Positions 34,822 to 41,874 of a stretch of DNA of 41,874 nucleotides are shown here, piece after piece. How positions within the stretch are numbered: the first letter of the stretch is position 1; every line of letters begins with the position of its first letter. The position numbers and the translations under genes were made by a program. This DNA is from Neoroseomonas oryzicola (GTDB lineage Bacteria; Pseudomonadota; Alphaproteobacteria; Acetobacterales; Acetobacteraceae). The notes below the pieces were generated by a model. That model was not told the DNA's origin and did not search any database. It worked only from the letters and a program-made list of their open reading frames with translations. Location of the stretch: contig NZ_JAAVUP010000019.1 of the NCBI RefSeq assembly GCF_012163135.1, forward strand, positions 1 through 41,874, given 5' to 3'.

Positions 34822-35687
34822 GCGGCTGCGCGGATCCGGGCGGGTCCGTCGGCGCCTTCCTGTGCCAGGCGGGCCAGGTGCTGCGGGCGGCGGGGATCGA
34901 GGCGCCGCGGCTCGAGGCGCGGCGGCTGCTGGCCCATGCGATGGGCTGCCGGGAGGAGGACCTGCTGCGTGATCCGCGGGCGGCCGTGCCGGGCGGGGCG
35001 GCGGCGGCGTTCGGCGAGGCGCTGCGGCGGCGGGCGGCGCATGTGCCCGTGGCGCATATCCTCGGGCGGCAGGGGTTCTGGACGCTGGACCTCGAGGTTT
35101 CTGCCGACACCTTGATCCCCCGGGCGGATTCGGAGGCGATCGTGGAGGCGGCCCTCGCGGCGTTTCCTGCGACCGAGGCGATCGGGCGGGTTCTGGACCT
35201 CGGGACCGGGACCGGGGCGCTGCTGCTGGCCGTGCTGGCCGAGGTGCCGGGGGCCTGGGGCGTCGGGGTGGATCTGGCGCCGGCCGCGGCGGCTCTCGCG
35301 GCGCGGAATGCGGCGGCGAACGGGCTGGCGGGGCGGGCGGCCTTCGTCGCGGGGGATTGGGATTCGGCGCTGTCCGGACGGTTCGACCTGGTGCTGTCCA
35401 ACCCGCCCTATATCGCCTCGGAGGACATCGGCGGGCTCATGCCGGAGGTGGCGCGGCACGAGCCGCGGCTGGCGCTGGATGGCGGGGCGGATGGGCTGGG
35501 CGCCTACCGGCGGATCCTGGCGCGGCTGCCGGCGCTGCTTGCGCCGGGCGGCCGGGCGGTGCTGGAACTGGGGGTCGGCCAGCGCGCGGCGGTCGAGGCC
35601 ATCGCGGCGGCGGAGGGGCTGCGGTCGCTAGGCGTACGGGCGGACCTGGGCGGGGTGGAGCGGGCACTCGTCCTGGCGGCGGGGTAG
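34818..35687 (+). CDS. prmC: Release factor glutamine methyltransferase PrmC
   Basis: PrmC methylates the glutamine of the GGQ motif of release factors, the product of the adjacent gene. The 289-residue protein has the N-terminal helical domain, the glycine-rich SAM site ([22 protein letters not shown]), the catalytic NPPY ([16 protein letters not shown]) and the end [15 protein letters not shown]. Its GTG start overlaps the prfA stop (GTGA), the usual coupled arrangement. Confidence 0.95.
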   Translation: MSGCADPGGSVGAFLCQAGQVLRAAGIEAPRLEARRLLAHAMGCREEDLLRDPRAAVPGGAAAAFGEALRRRAAHVPVAHILGRQGFWTLDLEVSADTLIPRADSEAIVEAALAAFPATEAIGRVLDLGTGTGALLLAVLAEVPGAWGVGVDLAPAAAALAARNAAANGLAGRAAFVAGDWDSALSGRFDLVLSNPPYIASEDIGGLMPEVARHEPRLALDGGADGLGAYRRILARLPALLAPGGRAVLELGVGQRAAVEAIAAAEGLRSLGVRADLGGVERALVLAAG

Positions 35688-35702
35688 GTCTCAAAAAACC
35701 GT

Positions 35703-35731
35703 TTGGCGGGCCCGGCCGTCGCGGCTAGGTT
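35703..35731 (+). promoter_or_regulatory. Putative sigma70 promoter of the DUF4167 gene
   Basis: TTGGCG (35703-35708) and TAGGTT (35726-35731) are separated by 17 bp. The same -10 hexamer TAGGTT occurs in the strong promoter at the right edge of the window and before clpB, which supports it as the local -10 type. The remaining stretch to the gene start at 35918 shows nothing else. Confidence 0.5.
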
Positions 35732-35917
35732 GCGGGGGCGGCCGGGGAAGGTCGGACCCCTCCCCATATCCGGACAGCCGAGCGGCGGGTCATCCCGCCC
35801 GAACGATCCGGGACCGCGTGGATGCAACGAAACCGGATGCGTGCTGGCTCCCTCGGCCCCACAAGGGGTCGTTTCAGCCGGTGCGGCGCGGATGCGAGAC
35901 AGCGAAACAGCACACCG

Positions 35918-36379
35918 ATGAACATGAAGCGCATGCGCGGCCGTGGCGGCCATCGCCACGGGGGCGGCGGGCAGTTCCGCCACAGCGGCGGCGGCGGCGG
36001 GGGTGGGGGCGGCGACCGGCAGCCCCTGAACCGCAACCATGTCTTCGACTCGAACGGGCCGGACATGCGGCTCCGCGGGACGGCGCAGCAGTTGTTCGAG
36101 AAGTACCTGCAGCTCGGGCGAGATGCGACGAGCGGCGGCGACCGGGTGATGGCGGAATCCTACTTCCAGCATGCGGAGCACTATTTCCGCATCCTTAACG
36201 CCATGAACCAGGCCGCGGCCCAGCACCAGCAGCAGCAGCCCCAGGGGCGGCGCTACCAGGGGCAGGAGCAGCCGGGCGAGGGCGAGCCGCAGGGCGAGGC
36301 GGTCGAGATGACCAGCCCGGGGCCGACCGAGATGCCCGAGGCGGAAGGCGCCGAGGGCGAGGCCCGCGAGCCCGCGTGA
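35918..36379 (+). CDS. DUF4167 family protein
   Basis: The 153-residue product has an Arg/Gly/His-rich start (MNMKRMRGRGGHRHGGGG, likely RNA-binding), the conserved DUF4167 core (NRNHVFDSNGPDMRLRGTAQQLFEKYLQLGRDATSGGDRVMAESYFQHAEHYFRIL), then a Gln-rich and acidic disordered tail. The family is common in alphaproteobacteria next to prfA-prmC; its role is unknown, and an RNA-associated one is inferred from the RGG-like start. ATG 35918 gives the family-like N-terminus; the frame opens earlier at 35822. Confidence 0.88.
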   Translation: MNMKRMRGRGGHRHGGGGQFRHSGGGGGGGGGDRQPLNRNHVFDSNGPDMRLRGTAQQLFEKYLQLGRDATSGGDRVMAESYFQHAEHYFRILNAMNQAAAQHQQQQPQGRRYQGQEQPGEGEPQGEAVEMTSPGPTEMPEAEGAEGEAREPA

Positions 36380-36458
36380 CGCCGCGGCGGCGATGTCTGG
36401 CGCCGCCATGGACCGGACGGATGCGTGAGCGGTCTGCGGGCGGCCCAGCGGCGCGGCC

Positions 36459-36779
36459 GTGACCGCGTTGCGCTACCTCCTTGCGCGGCTGGCGATGCTT
36501 GGGCGCCAGCTGCGGGACACCGTCCGCCGCGCGCTACCGCCTGATCGCGGCTTCGATCCCCGTGCGCTTCTGCCGCCCCCGTGGGTCGCCCGGCCGGATT
36601 GGCCGGGTGATTCGATCGGGTGGCGGATGGGTGGGGAGGCCTATTTCCTCCAGGCGCGCGAGCGCTATGCGGCCCTGACCCCGGCCGAGCAGGCAGCCTA
36701 TGAGCGCGCCTTCCCGGTTCCGCCGGGCTGGGAGGGCTATCTCGACCGCAGGCGCAAGGGCTGGCGCCTGTTCGGCTGA
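36459..36779 (+). CDS. Small hypothetical protein
   Basis: This 106-residue product starts at GTG 36459 and has an Arg-rich N-terminus (MTALRYLLARLAMLGRQLRDTVRRALPP), a Pro/Trp-rich centre (PPPWVARPDWPGDSIGWRM) and a conserved-looking end (YFLQARERYAALTPAEQAAYERAFPVPPGWEGYLDRRRKGWRLFG). The AALTPAEQAAYERAF stretch is the most gene-like. No family is recognised. It lies between DUF4167 and the convergent MOSC gene; codon use fits a real gene. Confidence 0.65.
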   Translation: MTALRYLLARLAMLGRQLRDTVRRALPPDRGFDPRALLPPPWVARPDWPGDSIGWRMGGEAYFLQARERYAALTPAEQAAYERAFPVPPGWEGYLDRRRKGWRLFG

Positions 36780-36817
36780 GAGTGACGTCAGGCCCGACGC
36801 CACGGCGGCGGATCTGC

Positions 36818-36834
36818 GTGCGGGGGCCCGGCAC
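36818..36834. terminator. Weak hairpin after the small hypothetical gene
   Basis: GTGCGGG and CCCGGCAC pair imperfectly (one bulge) in the 80-bp gap between two convergent genes. A poorer match to a terminator than the other convergent-gene hairpins in the window. Confidence 0.25.
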
Positions 36835-36859
36835 CCGAGGGGGGCGGCGGGTTCGGAGG

Positions 36860-37627
36860 TCAGGGCGCGTCGTCCTCGTGCAGTTGCAGCGTGTCGCCGG
36901 TCGAGATCCGGCCGCCTTCGATCACCTCGGCATAGACGCCGAGATCCGCGTGGCCGAAATGCTGGCGCAGCCAGCGCGGGGGCTCGGCGTCGCGTTCGCC
37001 CGTGGCTGGGTTCACCTCGGTCGCCGGGCAGCGGACGATGCGCTTGACGATGCGCAGCCTGGCCTGGCCGAGCAGGATTTCCCGGCCGATCCAGTCGAAC
37101 TCGGCCCAGGGGCTGCCACCCGAGACATAGACATTGGCGCGGAAACGCAGCGGGTCGAGCGTCGTGCCGGTCGCCTGTTCGAGGGCATGCAGGCTCGACA
37201 GCCCGATGATGGAGACGACCTTCTTCGCGACGTCGGAGAAGGAATGGCCGGGGGCCTCGAGAAAGCGGGGGGTGCCGCGGGCTTCCTCGCCCAGGAAGGC
37301 GGTGAGGTGGGCGGCGATGGCGGTGCGCCCCTCGGGGGTGCGGGTGTCGCCCAGGAAGAGGCCCGCGCCGGGGATGCGGATGGCGAGTTCGCCTGTGCGG
37401 GCGTCGAAGGCCGAATGGGCCAGGGCCAGGCGGGCATTGACCATCAGGCAGGCGAAGTTGCGCTTGGGCAGCCAGGACGGGGCAGCAGGGTCGAAGGCGG
37501 AATCGCCCTGGGCCAGGGCGAAGCGGCGGTCATGGGGAAGGGTCTCGCCCGCGGTGAGCAGGACGTCTTCCATGGCCTCCGCCGTGAGGCCCTTCACCGG
37601 GTAGCGATAGATCGTCTCGATGCGCAT
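36860..37627 (-). CDS. MOSC domain-containing protein
   Basis: MOSC proteins include molybdenum-cofactor-binding reductases such as mARC and YcbX. The 255-residue protein has an N-terminal MOSC_N beta-barrel (MRIETIYRYPVKGLTAEAMEDVLLTAGETLPHDRRFAL) and the MOSC domain with VDP-like loop residues (TGTTLDPLRFRANVYVSGG) and the conserved cysteine in IVKRIVRCPATEVNPATGERD. The Cys would bind the molybdenum centre or sulfur. Probably cytosolic. ATG 37627 is chosen because MRIETIYRYPVKG matches the family start. Substrate unknown. Confidence 0.88.
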   Translation of the reverse strand: MRIETIYRYPVKGLTAEAMEDVLLTAGETLPHDRRFALAQGDSAFDPAAPSWLPKRNFACLMVNARLALAHSAFDARTGELAIRIPGAGLFLGDTRTPEGRTAIAAHLTAFLGEEARGTPRFLEAPGHSFSDVAKKVVSIIGLSSLHALEQATGTTLDPLRFRANVYVSGGSPWAEFDWIGREILLGQARLRIVKRIVRCPATEVNPATGERDAEPPRWLRQHFGHADLGVYAEVIEGGRISTGDTLQLHEDDAP

Positions 37628-37635
37628 GGCGGCCC

Positions 37636-37710
37636 CTTGAAGCAGATCAAGGACGCATACCACATGGGTGGTCGATAGAGGCGTGCCTGCTGCCCGGATG
37701 GGGGTAGGTT
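37636..37710 (+). promoter_or_regulatory. Possible clpB promoters (heat-shock and housekeeping)
   Basis: CTTGAA (37636-37641) followed about 15 bp later by CATACCACAT (37656-37665) resembles a sigma32 heat-shock promoter (CTTGAA / CCCCAT-x-T). TAGGTT (37705-37710), 30 bp before the clpB ATG, matches the -10 hexamer seen elsewhere in the window but has a poor -35. Both are weak calls. Confidence 0.3.
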
Positions 37711-37739
37711 CCGCCTGTCCGCTCTGGAGAGGGACGCAT

Positions 37740-40325
37740 ATGGACATCGAGAAGTTTACCGACCGGGCCCGCGGTTTCCTGCAGGCCGCACAGACCATCG
37801 CCATTCGCGAGTATCACCAGCAGGTGACGCCGGCGCATCTCGCCAAGGCGCTGCTGGATGATGCCGAAGGCGCCGCCAGTGGGTTGATCCGCGCCGCCGG
37901 CGCCGATCCGGCCCGCGTGAAGCAGGCGCTGGAAGCGATCCTCGCGAAGCTGCCGAAGGTTTCGGGTGGCGGGGCGGGGCAGCCGCAGTTCACCCCCGAC
38001 ATCGTGCGCGTGCTCGACGCCGCGCAGCAGCAGGCGACCAAGGCCGGCGACCAGTTCGTCGCGCAGGACCGCCTGCTCGTCGCGCTGGCGGCGAGCGAGG
38101 GGGAGACGGGGCGGGCCTTCCGCGACGCGGGGGCCGATCCGCAGCGGCTGGAGAAGGCCGTCGCCGACCTGCGCAAGGGCCGCACCGTGAACAGCCAGAA
38201 CGCCGAGGAATCCTTCGACGCGCTGAAGAAGTACGCCCGCGACATCACGGAAGCGGCGCGGCAGGGCAAGCTCGACCCGGTGATCGGGCGCGACGAGGAG
38301 ATCCGCCGGTCGATCCAGGTGCTCGCGCGGCGCACGAAGAACAACCCGGTGCTGATCGGCGAGCCCGGCGTCGGCAAGACGGCGATCGTCGAGGGCCTGG
38401 CGCTGCGCATCGTCAAGGGCGACGTGCCGGAGGCGCTGAAGGACAAGAAGGTCATGGCGCTCGACCTCGGCGCCATGGTCGCGGGTGCGAAATACCGCGG
38501 CGAGTTCGAGGAGCGCCTGAAGGGTGTGCTCCAGGAAGTGGAGCAGGCCGAGGGCGACATCATCCTGTTCATCGACGAGATGCACACGCTGGTCGGGGCG
38601 GGCAAGGCGGATGGCGCGATGGATGCGTCCAACCTGCTGAAGCCGGCGCTGGCGCGCGGCGAGTTGCACTGCATCGGCGCGACGACGCTCGACGAGTACC
38701 GCAAGCATGTCGAGAAGGACGCCGCGCTGGCGCGGCGCTTCCAGCCGGTCTTCGTGGGCGAGCCGAGCGTCGAGGACACCATCTCGATCCTGCGCGGCAT
38801 CAAGGAGAAGTACGAGCTGCACCACGGCGTCCGCATCACGGACAGCGCGCTGGTGGCCGCCGCCACACTGTCGAACCGCTACATCACCGACCGCTTCCTG
38901 CCGGACAAGGCGATCGACCTGATCGACGAAGCGTCCTCCCGCCTGCGCATGCAGGTGGATTCGAAGCCCGAGGAGCTCGACGCGATCGACCGCGACCTGA
39001 TGCGGCTCAAGATCGAGCGCGAGGCGCTGAAGAAGGAGCAGGATGTCGCGTCGAAGGACCGGCTGCAGAAGCTCGAGAAGGAGCTCGCCGACCTCGAGGA
39101 GCGCTCGCGCGAGATGACGCAGCGCTGGGAGGCGGAGAAGGGCAAGGTCGTCGAGAGCCAGAAGCTGAAGGAGCAGCTCGACAAGGCGCGGACCGAGGTG
39201 GAGCTGGCGCAGCGCAAGGGTGATCTCACCAAGGCGTCCGAGCTGCTCTACGCCACCATCCCGCAGCTCGAGAAGAAGATCGCCGATGCGGGTTCGGGCG
39301 ATGCGCGGCTGGTGAACGAGGCGGTGACCGAGGAAGGCATCGCGGCGGTCGTCTCCCGCTGGACCGGCGTGCCGGTCGAGAAGATGCTCGAGGGCGAGCG
39401 CGCCAAGCTGCTGCGCATGGAGGACGAGCTTCGCCGTCGCGTCGTGGGCCAGGAGGAGGCGCTGGAAGCCGTCTCCAAGGCAGTGCGGCGGGCGCGGGCG
39501 GGGCTGCAGGATCCGAACCGCCCGATCGGGTCGTTCCTGTTCCTCGGCCCGACCGGCGTGGGCAAGACCGAGCTGGTGAAAGCGCTGGCGCAGTACCTGT
39601 TCGACGACGAGCGGGCGATGACGCGCATCGACATGTCCGAGTACATGGAGAAGCACGCCGTCTCCCGCCTGATCGGCGCCCCGCCGGGCTATGTCGGTTA
39701 CGAGGAGGGCGGTGCGCTGACCGAGGCCGTGCGGCGGCGCCCGTACCAGGTCATCCTGTTCGACGAGGTCGAGAAGGCGCATGACGACGTCTTCAACGTT
39801 CTGCTGCAGGTCCTCGACGACGGGCGGCTGACGGACGGGCAGGGGCGGACGGTCGACTTCCGCAACACGATCATCGTGCTGACGAGCAACCTCGGCAGCC
39901 AGGCGATCGCGGAACTGCCGGAGAATGCCGAGATCGACGCGGCGCGGCCGGCGGTGATGCGGGCGGTGCGCGAGCGCTTCCGGCCGGAGTTCCTGAACCG
40001 GCTCGACGAGATCGTGCTGTTCCGGCGCCTGGCGCGCGGGGACATGGCCTCGATCGTCGACATCCAGCTGCAGCGGCTGCTGAAGCTGCTGGAGGACCGC
40101 AAGGTCACGCTGGAACTGGACGACAAGGCGCGGGAGTGGCTGGCCGAGGCGGGCTACGACCCGGTTTACGGCGCGCGGCCGCTCAAGCGGGTGATCCAGC
40201 GGAACCTGCAGGACCGGCTTGCCGGGCTGCTGCTGGAAGGCAGCATCAAGGACGGCGACACGGTGCGTGTGACCGCGTCGCAGGATGGCCTCGAGGTGAG
40301 GCCGGGCCTGGCCGCGGCGGCCTGA
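37740..40325 (+). CDS. clpB: ATP-dependent chaperone ClpB
   Basis: ClpB is the hexameric AAA+ disaggregase that works with DnaK. The 861-residue protein is complete: an N-domain (about 1-145), NBD1 with Walker [15 protein letters not shown] and Walker [16 protein letters not shown], a coiled-coil middle domain of about 400-525, NBD2 with Walker [15 protein letters not shown] and Walker [17 protein letters not shown], and the ClpB C-terminus ([19 protein letters not shown]). The middle coiled coil distinguishes it from ClpA and ClpX. ATG 37740 gives the family start [18 protein letters not shown]; the 24 codons before it are not homologous. Confidence 0.97.
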   Translation: MDIEKFTDRARGFLQAAQTIAIREYHQQVTPAHLAKALLDDAEGAASGLIRAAGADPARVKQALEAILAKLPKVSGGGAGQPQFTPDIVRVLDAAQQQATKAGDQFVAQDRLLVALAASEGETGRAFRDAGADPQRLEKAVADLRKGRTVNSQNAEESFDALKKYARDITEAARQGKLDPVIGRDEEIRRSIQVLARRTKNNPVLIGEPGVGKTAIVEGLALRIVKGDVPEALKDKKVMALDLGAMVAGAKYRGEFEERLKGVLQEVEQAEGDIILFIDEMHTLVGAGKADGAMDASNLLKPALARGELHCIGATTLDEYRKHVEKDAALARRFQPVFVGEPSVEDTISILRGIKEKYELHHGVRITDSALVAAATLSNRYITDRFLPDKAIDLIDEASSRLRMQVDSKPEELDAIDRDLMRLKIEREALKKEQDVASKDRLQKLEKELADLEERSREMTQRWEAEKGKVVESQKLKEQLDKARTEVELAQRKGDLTKASELLYATIPQLEKKIADAGSGDARLVNEAVTEEGIAAVVSRWTGVPVEKMLEGERAKLLRMEDELRRRVVGQEEALEAVSKAVRRARAGLQDPNRPIGSFLFLGPTGVGKTELVKALAQYLFDDERAMTRIDMSEYMEKHAVSRLIGAPPGYVGYEEGGALTEAVRRRPYQVILFDEVEKAHDDVFNVLLQVLDDGRLTDGQGRTVDFRNTIIVLTSNLGSQAIAELPENAEIDAARPAVMRAVRERFRPEFLNRLDEIVLFRRLARGDMASIVDIQLQRLLKLLEDRKVTLELDDKAREWLAEAGYDPVYGARPLKRVIQRNLQDRLAGLLLEGSIKDGDTVRVTASQDGLEVRPGLAAAA

Positions 40326-40332
40326 GGCGTCG

Positions 40333-40362
40333 ACGGGCCGGCGGAGCGATCCGCCGGCCCGT
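40333..40362. terminator. Bidirectional terminator-like hairpin between clpB and the M23 gene
   Basis: A perfect 13-bp stem (arms ACGGGCCGGCGGA and TCCGCCGGCCCGT) with loop GCGA lies 8 nt after the clpB stop and 7 nt before the end of the convergent peptidase gene. The strongest hairpin in the window. Confidence 0.7.
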
Positions 40363-40368
40363 GTCGCG

Positions 40369-41604
40369 TCAGTCGGGCGCCATCGCCACTTCCTCCTGCG
40401 TGCGGAGGTTCGCTGCAATGCGCTCGAGCACGCGCTGGCGCGTGCGATAGGCGTTAAGTTCGGCGCCGGCGAGGCGCGTGGCGGGCTGCACGTGCCGTGA
40501 GGGGTTCACCGCGCGCCCCTGCGCAATGACTTCGTAGTGCAGGTGCGGGCCGGTCGACATGCCCGTCGATCCGACCGCGCCGATCACGTCGCCCTGGCGG
40601 ACGCGCCGGCCGGTGGTGATGCCGCGGCCGAAACGCGAGAGATGGGCATAGCGCGTTTCCGTGCCGCCGGCGTGGCGGAGGCGGACCATGAGGCCGTAGC
40701 CGCCTTCGCGCTTGGCGGTCACCACGATGCCGTCCGCGGCGGCATAGACGGGCGTGCCGGTGGGTGCCGCGAAGTCGATGCCCTGGTGCATGCGGTTGAA
40801 GCCGAGCACCGGATGGCTGCGCATCCCGAAGCCTGAGGAGACGCGCGCCCCGTCGAGCGGGGTGCGCAGGAAGGAGCGGCGCAGCGTGCGGCCGTCGGAG
40901 TCGTACCAGTCGGCCGAGCCGCCGCGGTCCTTGTGGCGCCAGACCGCGAGAGCCCGCCCCGAGAGGGTCAGCGTCGCCTGCAGGACCTGCCCGTGGCCGA
41001 GGATGTCGCCGTCGCTGTCGCGGTAGCGGTCGAACAGGATGGAGAAGCGGTCGCCTGGCTGCAGGTCGCGCTGGAAGTCGACCTGGTGGCCGAGGATCCG
41101 GATCAGCGAGAGCGCCAGGCCGGGCGGGATGCCGGCCTTGGTCATGGCGGGGAAGAGGCCGCCATCGACGGTGCCCTCGGCGCGGACGAGGAAGCGGCTG
41201 CGGGGGGCGATGGTCTCGGCGGCGCGCCAGGTGCCGTCGGGCTGTCGGAGGGCTCGGACGGTGCGGCCGGGCTGGGGCTCGACCTCGATCTCGAGCAGGT
41301 CGGGGGATTCGCCGGCGGAGAGACGAATGGCGACCTCGTCGCCGGGACGCAGCGCGGAGGGGCGGTAGAGGCTCGCGAGAGCAGCGACCGCCGCATGGGC
41401 GGCGGCGGCGTCGATGCCGGCGCTGCCGAGGAGGCCGGCCAAGGTGTCGCCGCGACGGACGACAAGGACCCGCTCGGCCGGGGAGGAGTCGGCCGCTTCG
41501 GCGGGCGCGGAAGGTTCAGGTGGGGTGGCCCGGGCCGGGGCGTGGGCGAGGCAGAGCGTGAGGAAAGGAAGGATCAGCGCGGTTCTGGCGCGACGTGGCC
41601 GCAT
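40369..41604 (-). CDS. M23 peptidoglycan endopeptidase (MepM-like)
   Basis: M23 zinc peptidases cut peptidoglycan cross-links during growth. From ATG 41604 the product has 411 residues: a signal peptide (ALILPFLTLCLAHAPARA), a LysM/OapA-like segment (RVLVVRRGDTLAGLLGSAGI), a middle beta domain (FQRDLQPGDRFSILFDRYRD) as in MepM, and the peptidase domain with the metal ligands in HQGIDFAAPTGTPVYA and the HxH of TGPHLHYEVIAQG. All ligands are present. The frame is open to 41703 but a better signal peptide begins at 41604. Periplasmic; probably acts in wall expansion. Confidence 0.92.
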   Translation of the reverse strand: MRPRRARTALILPFLTLCLAHAPARATPPEPSAPAEAADSSPAERVLVVRRGDTLAGLLGSAGIDAAAAHAAVAALASLYRPSALRPGDEVAIRLSAGESPDLLEIEVEPQPGRTVRALRQPDGTWRAAETIAPRSRFLVRAEGTVDGGLFPAMTKAGIPPGLALSLIRILGHQVDFQRDLQPGDRFSILFDRYRDSDGDILGHGQVLQATLTLSGRALAVWRHKDRGGSADWYDSDGRTLRRSFLRTPLDGARVSSGFGMRSHPVLGFNRMHQGIDFAAPTGTPVYAAADGIVVTAKREGGYGLMVRLRHAGGTETRYAHLSRFGRGITTGRRVRQGDVIGAVGSTGMSTGPHLHYEVIAQGRAVNPSRHVQPATRLAGAELNAYRTRQRVLERIAANLRTQEEVAMAPD

Positions 41605-41757
41605 GTTCGACGTGGCTCCCTGGCAAGGATCGCGAGGGGGCAGGGGGCATGGATCGCGGACCGATGACAAGGGCGTAATGCCCGTCTGCGATTCCCTGGG
41701 CAATCAAGGGTGCGACCTATGCGTCCAGCGCATTGCACGAAACCGCATGAAACCCGT
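41605..41757. other. Spacer upstream of the M23 gene
   Basis: About 150 bp between the peptidase start and the tandem promoters. I see no gene in it. It should contain the peptidase promoter on the minus strand, but no convincing hexamers are evident. Confidence 0.4.
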
Positions 41758-41786
41758 TTGACATGGTTCGAGGAGGCCCGTAAAAG
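41758..41786 (+). promoter_or_regulatory. Putative sigma70 promoter P1 of an operon beyond the window
   Basis: A perfect -35 TTGACA (41758-41763), a 17-bp spacer and TAAAAG (41781-41786). No open reading frame follows within the window, consistent with a stable-RNA operon. Confidence 0.6.
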
Positions 41787-41812
41787 CCCGCCACGCCGCT
41801 GGTGGGGCGGGG

Positions 41813-41841
41813 TTGACGGGCTGGGGTTGGTGCCTTAGGTT
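41813..41841 (+). promoter_or_regulatory. Putative sigma70 promoter P2, tandem with P1
   Basis: TTGACG (41813-41818), 17-bp spacer, TAGGTT (41836-41841), 55 bp downstream of P1. Tandem strong promoters with GC-rich leader hairpins such as the GCTGAGGAAGCGGGG region that follows are typical of bacterial rRNA operons. Confidence 0.6.
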
Positions 41842-41874
41842 CGTTGGCCCGCTGAGGAAGCGGGGTTTCGCTGG

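Noticed and set aside
1..41874. CRISPR array, tRNA genes or prophage
   Set aside because: No regularly spaced repeats, no tRNA cloverleaf and no phage structural or integrase genes were seen in the reading of either strand.

Overview
The window is a GC-rich (about 70%) chromosomal segment of an alphaproteobacterium, most likely an Acetobacteraceae member of the Roseomonas type. That placement is inference. It rests on the base composition, the purS/purQ/purL-bolA-grxD gene order, a DUF4167 gene beside prfA-prmC, an NDUFAF5-like methyltransferase, DUF1178 and a small DUF4096 transposase-like gene. Most genes are housekeeping and tightly packed, often with 1-4 nt overlaps. No tRNA, rRNA, CRISPR array or complete insertion sequence is visible.

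Layout. 1-4.5 kb: the first codons of a gene leaving the window, an Hsp20 gene that lacks its C-terminal strands and has an SD-blocking hairpin leader, a radical SAM protein, a small OmpA-like lipoprotein overlapping recQ, and a secreted protein. 4.5-16 kb: a purine-synthesis neighbourhood on the minus strand, read right to left as purB, a Tyr/Pro-repeat secreted protein, an NRDE protein, purC, purS, a two-helix membrane protein, purQ, then purL, bolA and grxD. Between purQ and purL the cluster is broken by three unrelated genes: a plus-strand protein with three LCCL domains and an OmpA domain, an AT-rich coiled-coil membrane protein of foreign composition, and a DUF4096 gene overlapping purL by 4 nt. 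16-27 kb: a TerC-family membrane protein, a lipoprotein, a trypsin-like protease, radC, map, an NDUFAF5-like methyltransferase, a four-domain rhodanese protein, comF, grxC, DUF1178, a secreted beta-barrel protein and ubiG. 27-41.6 kb: lysC overlapping a nitronate monooxygenase gene, rodZ, ispG with an overlapping secreted-protein gene, hisS, prfA-prmC, DUF4167, a small hypothetical gene, a MOSC protein, clpB and an M23 peptidase. The right edge carries two tandem sigma70-like promoters with no gene after them inside the window, as expected ahead of an rRNA or other stable-RNA operon.

The genes fall into purine synthesis (purB, C, S, Q, L), Fe-S and thiol handling (grxD-bolA, grxC, rhodanese), translation (map, hisS, prfA, prmC), proteostasis (hsp20, clpB), isoprenoid, quinone and amino-acid synthesis (ispG, ubiG, lysC) and the envelope (rodZ, the M23 peptidase, OmpA-like proteins, the beta-barrel). 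The most unusual part is the interrupted purQ-purL interval at about 7.3-11.4 kb. I do not see a complete multi-gene defence or biosynthetic system. The candidate novelties are the AT-rich membrane protein, the triple-LCCL/OmpA protein, the truncated Hsp20 with its leader, and a recurring design of convergent gene pairs sharing a hairpin at their stop codons.
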